Position numbers and translations under genes: made by a program
The notes under the pieces: generated by a model
What the model was told of the DNA's origin: nothing
What the model saw: the letters and a program-made list of their open reading frames with translations, nothing else
Database searches by the model: none
Source of the DNA: Chlorops oryzae
Lineage: Eukaryota; Arthropoda; Insecta; Diptera; Chloropidae
Assembly (NCBI GenBank): GCA_020466095.1
Contig: CM035807.1
Span: 115,800,124 to 115,864,123 of the forward strand
DNA: 64,000 bases
Direction of reading: 5' to 3'
Part shown: positions 10,433 through 21,800 of the stretch, one piece after another
Position numbering within the stretch: the stretch's first letter is position 1
Layout: each line of letters begins with the position of its first letter

Positions 10433-11149
10433 GGGGACCTTCTGGTCTAGAATTTTTTGAAATTGATTTTTTTTAAAAAATATATTTTGGAAGAATAGAC
10501 TTCTAAGAATATGCTGGCAAAGTTTCGTGAAGATATTGACAATATTTTCTTGCTACAGCCGTTTTAGTAGGTGGAGACAGCAGGCAGCGCCCTTGATCAA
10601 AGCAACTTTGAACCACTTTTTTTTGAAATGGCGTACATGAAAAAAAAAAAAAAACCATCGAACCGATTCGTCTGAAATTTTTATATGTTATTCACAACAT
10701 CAATGGCTATCGGGTGAGCTACAACCAAAATTTTATTTCAAGAACTTCATATTTTTTCATTAAAAAAATGGTCAAAAAAGGGCGTTTTTTGATGTGTTAA
10801 ATTAAAAATTGCGCCATTTTGTCAATTTTTTTTTTTGATTTTTTTTATTGTAGCTCACCCGATAGCCGCATTCATTCTGATTAATAATACATTTTTTTTA
10901 TTTTTTTCGGATAACCCGAACTTACGAAATCGTGTACGCCACGGAGGTACTTTTTAAAAAAGCGTCTATTTCGCCGCCATTTTTAAAATAGAAAAAAAAT
11001 TTTTAAAATACAACAACATTTTTTTTCGGATTGTCAATAAATAAAACAATAATTCTGCAAACTTAGAAAGCCGTTTTTTATTTGGCTTAATACCGAGAAA
11101 AAATCATGAAAAAACCCTTAATTTTCGTGCTCTAGACCAGAAGGTCCCC
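10433..11149. mobile_element. TTAA-type MITE, family A, copy 2 (inverted)
   Basis: A 717-bp copy of the 7674-8416 element in the opposite orientation, with the same terminal GGGGACCTTCTGGTCTAGA. The right flank is TTAA (11150-11153); the left flank is GTAA, one substitution from TTAA. Confidence 0.85.
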
Positions 11150-11159
11150 TTAATTTCAT

Positions 11160-12380
11160 ATGAATATCTTTTCTTTAAATATTTAATTAAAATTTTAATA
11201 TTTTATATTTAAAACTTTTATCATAAAAATAATTAATAGTTCAAACTTTAAGCATCACAATCAGGTCCATAGAGAGAAATTTGGGGCCCGGGGGATTTTT
11301 CTTCCGGGGTCCTCAAAGAAATGTGCGATCAAAAAAAAAAAAACAAATCCCCTTGCCAATTGTGGGCACCTTCAGAAAGCCCGGCTTGGGGGAAAATCCC
11401 CCTCTCTACAGGCCTGATCACAATGGCTTAAACTTCAATTGCTCAAACCGAAAACCGAAAACCTCATCTTAATAACTTAACGACATAACAACGTTGGCAG
11501 TTGACGACCTTGACACAAACCTCGCCAAGCAATAAACGATTAACTCCAGGGAAGACTTTCAACTTTAGACCAAAATAGTTGGGAAACCAGTTTCGTGTTT
11601 ATGCAACATAAGAGGCACAATATGAAGCCCTGAGCGTCACTTATAGATATGTTTAATTATAATTAAATAATAATAATGCCATACGTAATGGAAATACTTA
11701 CAAGAACACAAGATCCAAACGCTACAAATGGCTAAGAGCGTTTTTCGTACAAACATTTTGAATCGATTGCTGCATTTATCCGAATGTGGTCCTCTTAAGC
11801 GGAAAGCTTTTGATCTAGTTAACAAGCAGAATAAACGAGTTTTTCTTTATATTTCTGTGTCGTAATTTTGAAACTGCAAAAAAAAAAAAAAATGCATATA
11901 TATATGAAACACCTTGCAAACAGGTTTTTTTTTTCTCTTTTAGAGTCGTAACACTTTTCGGTAATACGTTAAAGTTTACGTTAATGGTCTCCCCCAGTGA
12001 TTTGCTTAGGCGGAGTGTCCCAAAGACCGAATAAATAATTTCGATCGATGAAAATTTCTTGTTTTTCCACATAAGCCCCCCCGTTGGTGATCATTTTGCT
12101 CTCAAGTCTGAATAAAAAATTTCTTTTTTTATTTTCATTTTCTTTTACATGAAGTGAGGCTGGTCAGTTGCGCGAGCGCAGGTTGAACGATATTTTTTTG
12201 AGCTTTCTTGATATAATATTTGAGTGAGTTTGCTAGAGTTTCGTATGAATATCCCAGTGAACCGTATGCTCGGCAACATAGCTTTAAATGTGAAACCAAG
12301 GCGACTTTTTTAAAACTTCCCTTTCAGCATCTAAAAATATGTTTATCTTATTTACGATAGAAAAGCCTAGAGAAGCCCCT
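11160..12380. other. Mostly featureless, with a GC-rich palindromic patch at 11281-11415
   Basis: The patch contains GGGGCCCGGGGGATTTTTC and GGCTTGGGGGAAAATCCCCC, unlike the surrounding A/T-rich DNA, and may be a fragment of an unrecognised repeat. The rest shows no supported gene. Confidence 0.4.
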
Positions 12381-12385
12381 TAATA

Positions 12386-13673
12386 TTAGGGGTAGTAAAA
12401 AGAAATCCATTATTTTTCCAATAGATGGCGTTATTTATCTGCATCTCGCGTTGTATAAGTCCGATCGTGTTCGCTAGGGGGCATTAGAAAGATGACAGTT
12501 CCTACTAAAAAAGCTTTTTTGACACTTTTTTGATTGATTGATTCAGTTTTGTTTGAGAGCTTGTCAAAGATGGACATCAGCAAAGAGAAAATTCGCTACA
12601 TTTTACAGTTTTTCTTCGATAAGGGAGAAAACGCAAGCCAGGCGGCTGAAAATGTGAATAGCGTTTATGGACCTGATACTGTAACAGCCAATCATGCGCA
12701 ATTTTGGTTTCGTCGATTCCGTTCCGGTAACTTCGATGTCAAGGATGCACCACGCACTGGAAGGCCAATTGTCGAAAATGTCGATAAAATCATGGAAATT
12801 ATCGAGTCCGACCGTCATGTTAGCACTGTTTCGATTGCAAAAGAGCTAAAGATTGCACAAAAAAACCGTTTGGAACCATTTGAATAAGGCTGGATACACA
12901 AAGAAGCTCGATGTATGGGTGCCACACGAGTTAACGCAAAAAAACCTCACAGACCGAATTTCCATCTGCGAATCGCTGCTGAACCGCAACAAAATCGACC
13001 CATTTCTGAAGCGGTTGGTGACTGGTGATGAAAAGTGGGTCACTTACGACAACGTCAAGCAAAAACGGTCGTGGTCGAAACACGGTGAACCGGCGGAAAC
13101 GGTGGCCAAGCCAGGATTGACGGCCAGGAAGGTTTTGCTGTGTGTTTGGTGGGATTGGCAGGGAATTATCTACTATGAGCTGCTCCCATACGGCAAAACT
13201 CTTAAATCGGAACTCTACTGTCAACAATTGGACCGTCTGAAGGAAGCAATCGCCCATAAGCGGCCAGCTTTGGCCAATAGGAGAGGAATTGTGTTCCATC
13301 AGGACAACGCCAGGCCACACACATCGATAGTGACTCGCCAGAAGCTCCGGGAGTTTGGTTGGGAGGTTCTTCTGCATCCACCTTATAGTCCGGACCTGGC
13401 ACCAAGTGATTACCATCTGTTCCTGTCCATGGCGAACAATTTTGCTGGTGAAACATTCGCTTCAAGAGAGGCTTCTGAAATTCGACTGTCTCAATTTTTT
13501 GCTAATAGGAACGAGGGCTTCTATGAGAGAGGCATAATGAAATTACCTTTAAAATGGCAACAAGTTATCGAACAAAACGGCGCATATTTGACCTAAATCG
13601 GGTCATTCTAACTATCTTAAATAAAGCCCTCAATTTAATGCAAAAATAATGGATTTCTTTTTACTACACCTAA
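12386..13673 (+). mobile_element. mariner transposon (Tc1/mariner, DD34D), nearly complete
   Basis: A 1288-bp element with 32-bp TIRs (TTAGGGGTAGTAAAAAGAAA left; the right end differs at one position), flanked by TA on both sides (12384-12385, 13674-13675), the mariner target site. It carries a transposase gene at 12570-13596 disrupted by one frameshift. The near-identical TIRs and a single lesion indicate a recent insertion. Subfamily is not assigned with confidence. Confidence 0.95.
12570..13596 (+). pseudogene. mariner transposase, frameshifted
   Basis: Starting at the ATG at 12570, the first frame carries the N-terminal DNA-binding region (ASQAAENVNSVYGPDTV, then FWFRRFRSGNF and RTGRP). 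A 7-A run near 12860 shifts frame; the remainder is open to 13596. The second part has the catalytic triad: D in TGDEKW, D in HQDNARPHTS, and D in SPDLAPSDYH, with exactly 34 residues between the last two (DD34D). It also has WVPHEL, the mariner linker motif. The total length of 1027 nt is one base more than a 341-codon frame, so a single +1 A in the homopolymer accounts for the break. A sequencing error there cannot be excluded. Confidence 0.93.
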
Positions 13674-13962
13674 TAATTTAAATTTTGCCATTAAATTCGT
13701 TTATTTCAAACATCTTGTAGTTTTTTTTTTTTATTCTGAAAATTCAACTTTTTTCTTTTCTCATTAAGAATTTACTGGTAATGGTAGTTTTTTTTAAATT
13801 ACCAGAAAATATATACTGGTAGTTAAAATTGTAATGGTAATGGAATGTGCCCATATACATATGCCTTTCAGCATCCAAAAATATATTAATCTTCTTTACG
13901 ATAGAAATAGGAGTTGGATCAGGAGTCTACTCTAATGAGTTAGGACTAACCAAATCATTTAA

Positions 13963-14684
13963 GGGCATGGTATGGTTTTAAACCCGAAAAAAAGGCATGT
14001 TTTCATGATTTTTTTTTGGAGACATGAATAATGTTGGTTTATTTTCTTCATATACATGTTGTAGTTATGCTTATTAAGTGTATTTGGGAAAAAAAAAATT
14101 GAAATTATCGATAGATAAATACGTGGTATCGATTCTCCGGAGGCTCCTCGAAAAAAAGTTGGTTTGCCGTGAACATGATTAGAGGTTAGTGGTTCATTTG
14201 GAAAAAAAAGGAAACATGTTTTTAAAAGGTAATTTGTATCCCGAGGTATCGCCGTGGCCCTATTTTTTTTAATAATTTTTTTTTTTTTTGGTAGCGTTTT
14301 GAAGTCAAAAACGCGATTTTCGCTTAAAAATTGAGGTTACTTTATTATTTTAAAATAGGAAAAAAAAATAAAAAAAAGGGCCAAGGCGATACCTGTTGAT
14401 TTATGTGTATAATAATTGAAAAAAATTTTAAAACGATCGGTCAAGTAGATTTTGCAGCATCGTGTTCACGGACTTCAAAAAAGTCGTTTTCCACAAAATC
14501 GATTTAAATTTTTTTTTCTACACTTTTTACACTAAGGTCCACTCACTTGAATCGCGTGTATCTCCTTTAGTTTTAGTACGATTTACTTGGAATTTTTACA
14601 CAATACTCTTGAAATGTTGTACATTCAGAAAAATAAAATAAAAAAAAAAACAACCCAAAAATTTTTTAAAACCATACCATGCCC
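13963..14684. mobile_element. TTAA-flanked MITE, family B (GGGCATGGTATGG)
   Basis: A 722-bp element bounded by TTAA on both sides (13959-13962, 14685-14688), with TIR GGGCATGGTATGGTTTTAAA. Non-coding. Its length, target site and some interior landmarks match families A and C although the TIR sequence differs. Confidence 0.82.
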
Positions 14685-14778
14685 TTAAGCTTCCACTAAT
14701 CTCCAGTGTATTTCAGGCAGAAATAATGGCGATTGGGGAAGCATGCAAGCTAATTAATGCGCACCAGTGCATCAATAG

Positions 14779-15186
14779 TACACCGAGAGAAAAAGGTAGT
14801 TATATTAACTGAAAAAGCAGGTTAAAATAACCGAGTTCACCGTTAATTCTTAGCTTATGTGTAGTAGCGGTCAATTCAACAGTACAAACACAGTCAATAA
14901 GGATATAACTACCTGATGGTTGATATAACTGTCTCGCGGTTAAATCAACTGTCACCAGCGACTGGGGAAAAAAATTTATTTTTTGCTTTGACTTTTTTTT
15001 ATCTTCTTTTATTAATATTTTTTTTTTTTTTATTAAATTATTATATTTTTTCTTTATTTATTTGTTTCTATTTAAATCTTTTTCTCTTTCATCTCTTTAA
15101 ATTTTCTCGCCTCGGCCGAGCCTTGAACCGCTGACCTCCACCACTTCGCTGGGCGAACGTCTTAACCCATTACGCTAAACGAACGA
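14779..15186. repeat. tRNA-derived repeat (SINE-like) with minus-strand tRNA-like head
   Basis: Begins ACACCGAGAGAAA and contains GTTAAAT/ATTTAAC words. At 15110-15180, read on the minus strand, TAGCGTAATGGGTTAAGAC (A-box-like) and GGTTCAAGGC (B-box-like) are spaced as in a tRNA gene. The cloverleaf is imperfect, so this is a tRNA-derived sequence, not a functional tRNA. Confidence 0.5.
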
Positions 15187-15339
15187 ATTTAATTTGTTGG
15201 TCAAAATGCTCACTTGAGTTTATGGTTGCTCAAGTTTTGGGGAACGTGCTTAAGGAATTGTTTCACTCCCAAAATTTTTTGCTTGAAAATGAACCATTAA
15301 AAAAAAATTAAATAAATTAAAAATCTTAAAAATGTAGGA

Positions 15340-15665
15340 GAAAATTTTTGTCTTCCAAAACAACTACACTCTGAACAAAAAAAAAAACTGTAATTAAAAA
15401 AAAAATTCAGAAAAATTCCCGCCGCCAGCAGGGATAGAACCCCGAAGCTCACGACTGTCGAGTCACAGTTTAAAGCACTGAGCTATCGAAACCTCCGAAA
15501 ACGGTTGATCAGCGAATTTGAACATAAAAAGTAACGGTTTTTCAACTGTTCATTTGACTGCCTTTTTTTCAGTGCATTTAACGCGGAATACAGTTTATTT
15601 GACCACTCTTACTTTAACTGTTCTAAGTAGTCGATTTAACTGTTGTTAATTGCAAAAGTGTAGTT
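15340..15665 (-). repeat. tRNA-derived repeat (SINE-like), second type, reverse copy
   Basis: This is the reverse complement of 25619-25975. The tRNA-like core at 15421-15493 (minus) has GATAGCTCAGTGCTTTAA (A box) and GGGTTCTATCCC-type B box. It lies beside a differently headed element at 14779-15186 that also carries the GTTAAAT words. Confidence 0.6.
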
Positions 15666-15669
15666 AAAT

Positions 15670-17430
15670 AATCTGGCAAAAAATATAAATTAATTTTTTT
15701 AAAATATATAAATTACTGCTATATTTTTTAAGTATTTTTTTATATGAAGTTTTTCATTTCTGACAGAACTGGAGCGAGCCCCTTATGCAGGCCAAAAATC
15801 ATGGAATTGAAGTTTGAAAAAACGCCTCAATATTTGAACTGAAAAATTAAATAATTAAAATTTTTTTTATAAATTTTTTTTAGACCACTTTGATTACAGC
15901 TTGGTTACACAAAATATTCGCAACGGACTTTTGGTCGACTGGGCGTTTTTATTTGTTGCTCATTCGCCTCATCAACCTAAATGCAAACAAACTTGTGTAA
16001 AACAAATATGAATCGGCAGTGCTTACAGCCATTTGGAAATCACTCTCACTTTTGTTCAATGAATTTTTCGTTTCGTTTCGTTTTTATGTAAATAACTTTG
16101 TTGAGATATATTGATTTTTTTTTTTCTCAAATTTATTTTGATTTTTTACCATTCGATTTTTGTATTCTAATTTTCATATGCATTTTTGAAAAAATTACGA
16201 TTCCAAGAATACCAAAAATTTTCTAGCAATTCGGGTTAAATTGATAAAGCATTGATATCAAATTTTATGTAAAATTTTCATACAATAAGATTCACTTGAA
16301 TACCACGCAAATTTTGTTACTCGCGCTTCTACTCCCGCCGATGTGCTGTGCGTTCCGTTGACATGGATTTTGTTTGGCTCCCTTTTTTAAACTGAGCTTC
16401 GTTTGCTCCGCTTGCAAATGCCAACTTATACAATAAAACTTATTCAAAAGGCAAACGCAAAAAAGGCTTTTTTTTTATTATTACATATGCTTATTCGTTT
16501 GCAAGTAAAACAGAAGAAAAAAAAAAGAGAGTTGAGTTGGAGTTTCAAAAGATTTTCTCTGAGCGTTGCATGTTATTCATACATATTGCTTTGCGCATGC
16601 TCACCGGCTTCAAAAAGCTCTTTCGCTCGATTCGATGCACATTTTCAAATCTTAAAAGCTTTCGTTTGTTAGCAGCGTTATGATAACACGAAGAAATGTT
16701 AACAAGCAAATTTGGGCACATACAAAATAAAATATGATAAAAAAAACACGTCAAATTTTTGGAATTTTTGCAATTTTCCCCTACTAGATAGAGTTTTTTC
16801 AGGTCGGTTTGTACTAAAACTATTTAAAATGAGTTCAGAGCTATAAATTGTGATAGAAAGGAAATTTAAATATTGAACGGATTACGAGATATAGCCATAA
16901 GAGAGTGAGCAATTTAATTCTCGGCCCCAATTTTTGAAGTCTATTTTAAAAAAAAGTAGAGGTGACTTGACAAAACTGAGTATGAGGCGTTTTTATACTC
17001 ACCGAGCACTTTCAAAAACAGTCGTCAAATTTTTCTTTACAAAACATGACCTCTAAAATGTCGCACAGTGTAAGTAGGACTTATATAAAATTCTCGTGGG
17101 TTGGTGTTTGTGACTAAACCTCTCACGCAACGGCAGCACCGACTTTTATGAATCTTTCTGTGCATATTGCGTAAGTTTGGGAATCGGCCAACACCTTTTT
17201 TTTACTCCTAAGCCTAATCATTTGGTCCCATCGACCAATTTTTAGTTGTAATACCCGGCGTATGAGCAATGATATTTCAAAAAAATATTGTAGGCCGTAA
17301 TATTACGTATACGACCTACTTCTTCTTCCTATTCCTCCATTTTGTCCTACCACTTGCGTCCTCCGCGGTAAGTCCTACAGCCTCGAGGTCCCATTTGACT
17401 GTGGCAATCCATGGGAATGGGAAGATGGAA
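15670..17430. other. Intergenic, no supported gene
   Basis: A/T-rich with short chance frames only (for example 16403-16672). I see no complete repeat boundaries. Confidence 0.45.
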
Positions 17431-17434
17431 ATTC

Positions 17435-17437
<3 letters not shown>

Positions 17438-17482
<45 letters not shown>

Positions 17483-17484
17483 CC
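17438..17484. repeat. (GA)n microsatellite
   Basis: A GAGA run of about 45 bp with two AAAG interruptions. Confidence 0.95.
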
Positions 17485-17489
17485 AGGGA

Positions 17490-18770
17490 TGTCTTGTGAT
17501 GCGACTATGAGTCTGTGTCTAAAACTGAGGTTGTTCCTAATTTTAGTCTTGTATGCTTTGTAATGCTCTACGGCCAGTTTAAGTACCTAAGTCTTATCGT
17601 TCAAAGATGCTGAAAAACATGAGAGGTTGGCCAGCTGCTGGCTTTGTTTGCTCTTCGTCTACATACACTGAGCAAAATTTAACATGATTTTTTTAAAAGG
17701 GCGCAATTTTATTCACAGTCCTTTTGATTTTCGAACAGAACAAAAATTTCAAAAGGAAAATTGTTGAGTCAACAAAATTTTTGGTTGATTTGAAAGGAAA
17801 TATTTTTAATAACATTTTTTTTCCTTGTGTATAATTCTCATTTGGTTTATAAAATAGGACATATAAGATATTAATTCATCTTAGAACTTTTTAAGCATTG
17901 CGGAAGCTGTCCCACGACAACGGAGTGACAAAATCGGATGAAGTCCATCCGATGGCTATTTTTTGGGTTTATGTGGGTTATGTGGGTCTCTGTGTAGTTA
18001 AAACTATTTTCATTTTGAATTATTATTTGGGCTTTTGGGTCCCTAATTTTTCACTTATAGTGATTTTCGATAGAGTGACTTCACATCTGGCGATGGTCAA
18101 ATAAAAAACTGTGCATATTTTGTATTTCTGAACATCACTTTTATTAAACCAGTTTAACATTATCCTTGATCCTTGCGCGGTCAAAGAAAAAGAATGAAAT
18201 CTCATATCTTCAAAGCAAAAATTATTACAATTAACTTATTAACACCACATAGAAAATAACTAAAAGCTAAACATAGAGAAAAGATTTTACAAATGATTTT
18301 GTAAAAGAACCAAATGAAATCTAACCGTCGTCTTCAATTACAATTCTCATCCATAATGGCGCTATTTATGTAAATATATATTTTCTTTTTGGAAAATGCA
18401 TAGAAAAAGCGTTCACATTTTCCCTTGACGTCTATTAACGAGTGACTACAACTAACGAGTGTAAAAATAATTTATTAATACGTATAGTATATTTTAACAT
18501 GATATAGTTTTTAAGAAATATTTCCCTAGTTAAAAATTTTTTATTTTTTTTTTTCGTTGGACTTTCGTTTTTCATGAATCTCTTCATCTTCGCTCGGAGT
18601 TGATAGTTTTTTTTTTGTTTACTTTTTTTTATATATATTTCTTTTTCACAGTAGACACAGTAGCGTGTGTTTCAACAGTAAAGCTCGTGCAATCATAAAT
18701 TTCTAGATAGGATAGAGAGAGAGGTAAATTCTATGAAGAACTGATTCACGAAATATGCGAATCAATTCTT
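17490..18770. other. Downstream flank of hoepel, including probable 3' UTR near 18.7 kb
   Basis: No coding signal. The hoepel stop codon is at 18782, so transcript 3' sequence should extend leftward into this stretch. No canonical AATAAA was seen on the minus strand close to the stop. Confidence 0.45.
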
Positions 18771-18781
18771 CGAAACCTTTA

Positions 18782-18866
18782 TCAATGCCATGCGAATACG
18801 ACGTGCGCCATTAATATGTATCCCGTTGTGACAACAATGCTGCCGATCATCACTGGAAAACCGACT
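18782..18866 (-). CDS. hoe: hoepel terminal exon (last TM helix, stop)
   Basis: Encodes [20 protein letters not shown] followed by HVVFAWH and TGA (18782-18784), matching the final helix of OCA2-type proteins. The acceptor CACAG is at 18867-18871. It joins in phase 2 across an 81-bp intron. Confidence 0.92.
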
Positions 18867-21800
18867 CTGTGTGGAGGAGAAGAATTTTGATTTGAGAAAA
18901 TTCTCATTGCATGGAATAATTGAATATCTATTTAGTTGTTGGCTTACTTGAAGAACTCCAGGAATGTGAATTTGTAGCCGTGTTGCTCTGCGACACCCGC
19001 GCATACGACATTCGCGGAGGCACCAATCAATGTTCCGTTACCTTTTGAATAGGGATTTTTTTCGAATCAATCAAAGTAATAGTCGGGTCTACATTAAGGT
19101 GGATCGATTTTGTAACCTCGCAGAATATAAATCTGTTGCCCATACTTAATAATTATGCCGAAGAAACTATTGTTATGTTTCCACATAGTGAATTAACTAT
19201 ATGCAGATATTTAATCACTATCGTTTCCACTTTCAGATTGGGTATTAACTAATCAGCTGATTTCGTCGGAAGCTGCTGTTAAATATGTGAAAAATACCTA
19301 CCACTTTCTTATATTTTGCCAGACATAAACGATATATGGATATATTACATTCTTCATTTGATTTCGATGTCTGATAAAAGCTTAAATAATTTTATTTACG
19401 CCTTGGACTTTCCATTTTCAATTTGATTTTTATTTCAGCGGTTCTTTTAATTTGACAGAACGGTTGATATTTTACGTACTTTTCTATTCAGGGGTGCAAT
19501 TTTTCGTAATCTTCGCAAGCAAGTCCAAATGCAGCCATGCTGTTTTATCTGCGTTAAATTTTATTGCATGCATTGGTGAGGTGATTAACTTCATAATTTT
19601 GTGTGAGTAATCACATTTTTAATCGAGTTAATGCACGTAATCGAGTTAATGCACTATGTGGAAACATGGTATATAGGTCAAATGTGAATTTTAACCTTCC
19701 GCTTTTGCAAACAAAGGTTTTTGCATGCAATATTCGACTCATTTTGGTCATCATTGTTGGTGAAAACATCTCAAAAAATCCGAAAAATTCATGACGTCCG
19801 ATTTCGATGAAAATTTATATATAGAATAAGTGAACAATTCTAAGAATTTTGACGCAAACAATTTTTAAAAATACTGGTTACAACTAGTCTAGTTTGGGTC
19901 CAGTTCCAAACTGGTCCAAAAAGGTCTAGTTCCAAACTGGTCCAAAAAGGACCAGTTTTTTGAAAAAAATTTTGTGCTAAAATTCTTAGAATTTGGCGTC
20001 AAAATTTTTTCAAGAAACTGATTACAACTAGTCTAGTTTGGGTCTAGTTCCAAACTGGTCCAAAAAGGAGCAGTTTTTTAGAAAAAAAATTTTAGTATTA
20101 AAAAATTTATATTCGACTTATTTCGGTCATCATTGTTGGTGAAAACATCTCAAAAAGCAGCGAAACAATCACTTCAACGTCCCTCAAAACTCAAGTCATT
20201 GAAAAAATTTTATATTTTCTTTAATAACTATCTTAAAATGGCCAATTTATGATGATTTTTCAAGCAAAATTTTATTATTTCTCATGCCTAAAATTATGCT
20301 AAGAAAATAAGAAAAATGCAATTGAAAAACTTTTTTGATTAGGTAGAAATTTCAATAATTTGTAGCATGCTTTTAGGCATATTTAAGATGGACCTTCTTT
20401 TTGAAAAGCGGAAGAAAAAAATTCGGCTTTGACCTATGGTTCCCTGGGCATTTTTTCTCAAAAAAAAAAAATTTTATACAAAACGATCCACCTTAGTCTA
20501 CATAAATTGTAGGTAGGTAGATAGGTTGGTGGTTCGGTACTCACCTCCCAAACAAGCACCAAAAGCCAAAGCCCAAACCAGAGGCTGCAGCGGTAAATTT
20601 AAAGCACTATTCTGTGCTAATGATATGGTTATTTTCACCATCATCGTTGTCAGTGGTATATTGTCAACGAAGGCCGAAGCGATTGCAGAGACCTAAAAGA
20701 TCAATAGAATGGAGTTTTCATATCGCATCGCATATGCATCGAATTTCATACGAACCCATAAAATAATTAGTACTGCAACCATGAGGCGTGATTTTTCGCT
20801 CACGCCCAGAATGACATTCTCTGTCATATTGCCGATCCATTCGATCAGGCCCAATTCGGATAAGGCTTCCATCAGGATGAAAAGCGCCGCAAAGAACAGA
20901 AGCGTCGACCACTCAACACGCGCCAGTATGCTCTCCATGTCCTCGATATCGGCGAGTATGATTAGGAAAACAGCGCCCAAGAGTGCTGTCCAACCCAAGG
21001 ATAGCCGCTGTAGTTCCGGCACCGAATGCAGGAAGAACAAACCGATCACAAAAACCAACGCTGCTGTACATTTCACCAGTAAACGTTTATTCCGTATGGG
21101 ATACTGAAAAACCAAGTGAATTCGTTCTTAATGCCTATGAAGGTGGAAATTCCAAATCATCGGATGATTCTTATAGAAAACTTAGAGAGAGATAGAGAGT
21201 GCGAGCGAGAGAGAGATAAAATTTATGGTCTTACTTTGGCTTGAAGTTGCTCCAATGTTTGCTCATAATTTGGCACCGTTTCTATGGAGGCTGAAACTCT
21301 TTTCTTTAAGCTGCGCTTCAAACGATTCACCTTCTTCATCAGGGTTTGACGAACGATTTCCTCGTCTTTCGAATAGGCCGATAAGCTTGAGGCAGCACGC
21401 TTCCAAACATGAATTTCATGCTTGAGTTCCTCAACGTCGGGTGCATTCTTGAAACGCAGATCACTGATGTGACGGAACTTTAAACGTAGTTGAACATAGG
21501 TTTGTATCATCACCAAGAGGACACCCGGGAGCATGTGCAATGTGAATGAAGCGAAATTGACGCCCTGCATTGAACAGTATATATAAATATATTTTAAATC
21601 TATTTATATACATTGTATATATATTTACGCACATTTTTCGATATATAACTATTTGAAGCGATTATCACATTCGGAGGATCACCGACGGGCGTCAAAGCTC
21701 CACCAATATTTGAATAAATCACCATGCACATCAATATCGGCACTGGATTCAATGTCATCACTTCACACAGCCGTATGGTCACAGGAGTCATCAGAAGAAC

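Larger units (their letters stand above)
19095..20495. mobile_element. 1401-bp non-autonomous DNA transposon with 8-bp TSD GTCTACAT, inside a hoepel intron
   Basis: Perfect 8-bp direct repeats GTCTACAT (19087-19094 and 20496-20503) flank inverted ends TAAGGTGGATCG(A)TTTTGTA. Eight-bp duplications are typical of hAT and P-type elements. The interior has no transposase but contains a nested inverted-repeat element (19177-19665) and a block of the 118-bp repeat. Removing the insertion leaves an intron of about 94 bp. Confidence 0.9.

Noticed and set aside
20709..21107. 132-codon + strand frame
   Set aside because: Antisense shadow of a hoepel exon with clear TM helices.
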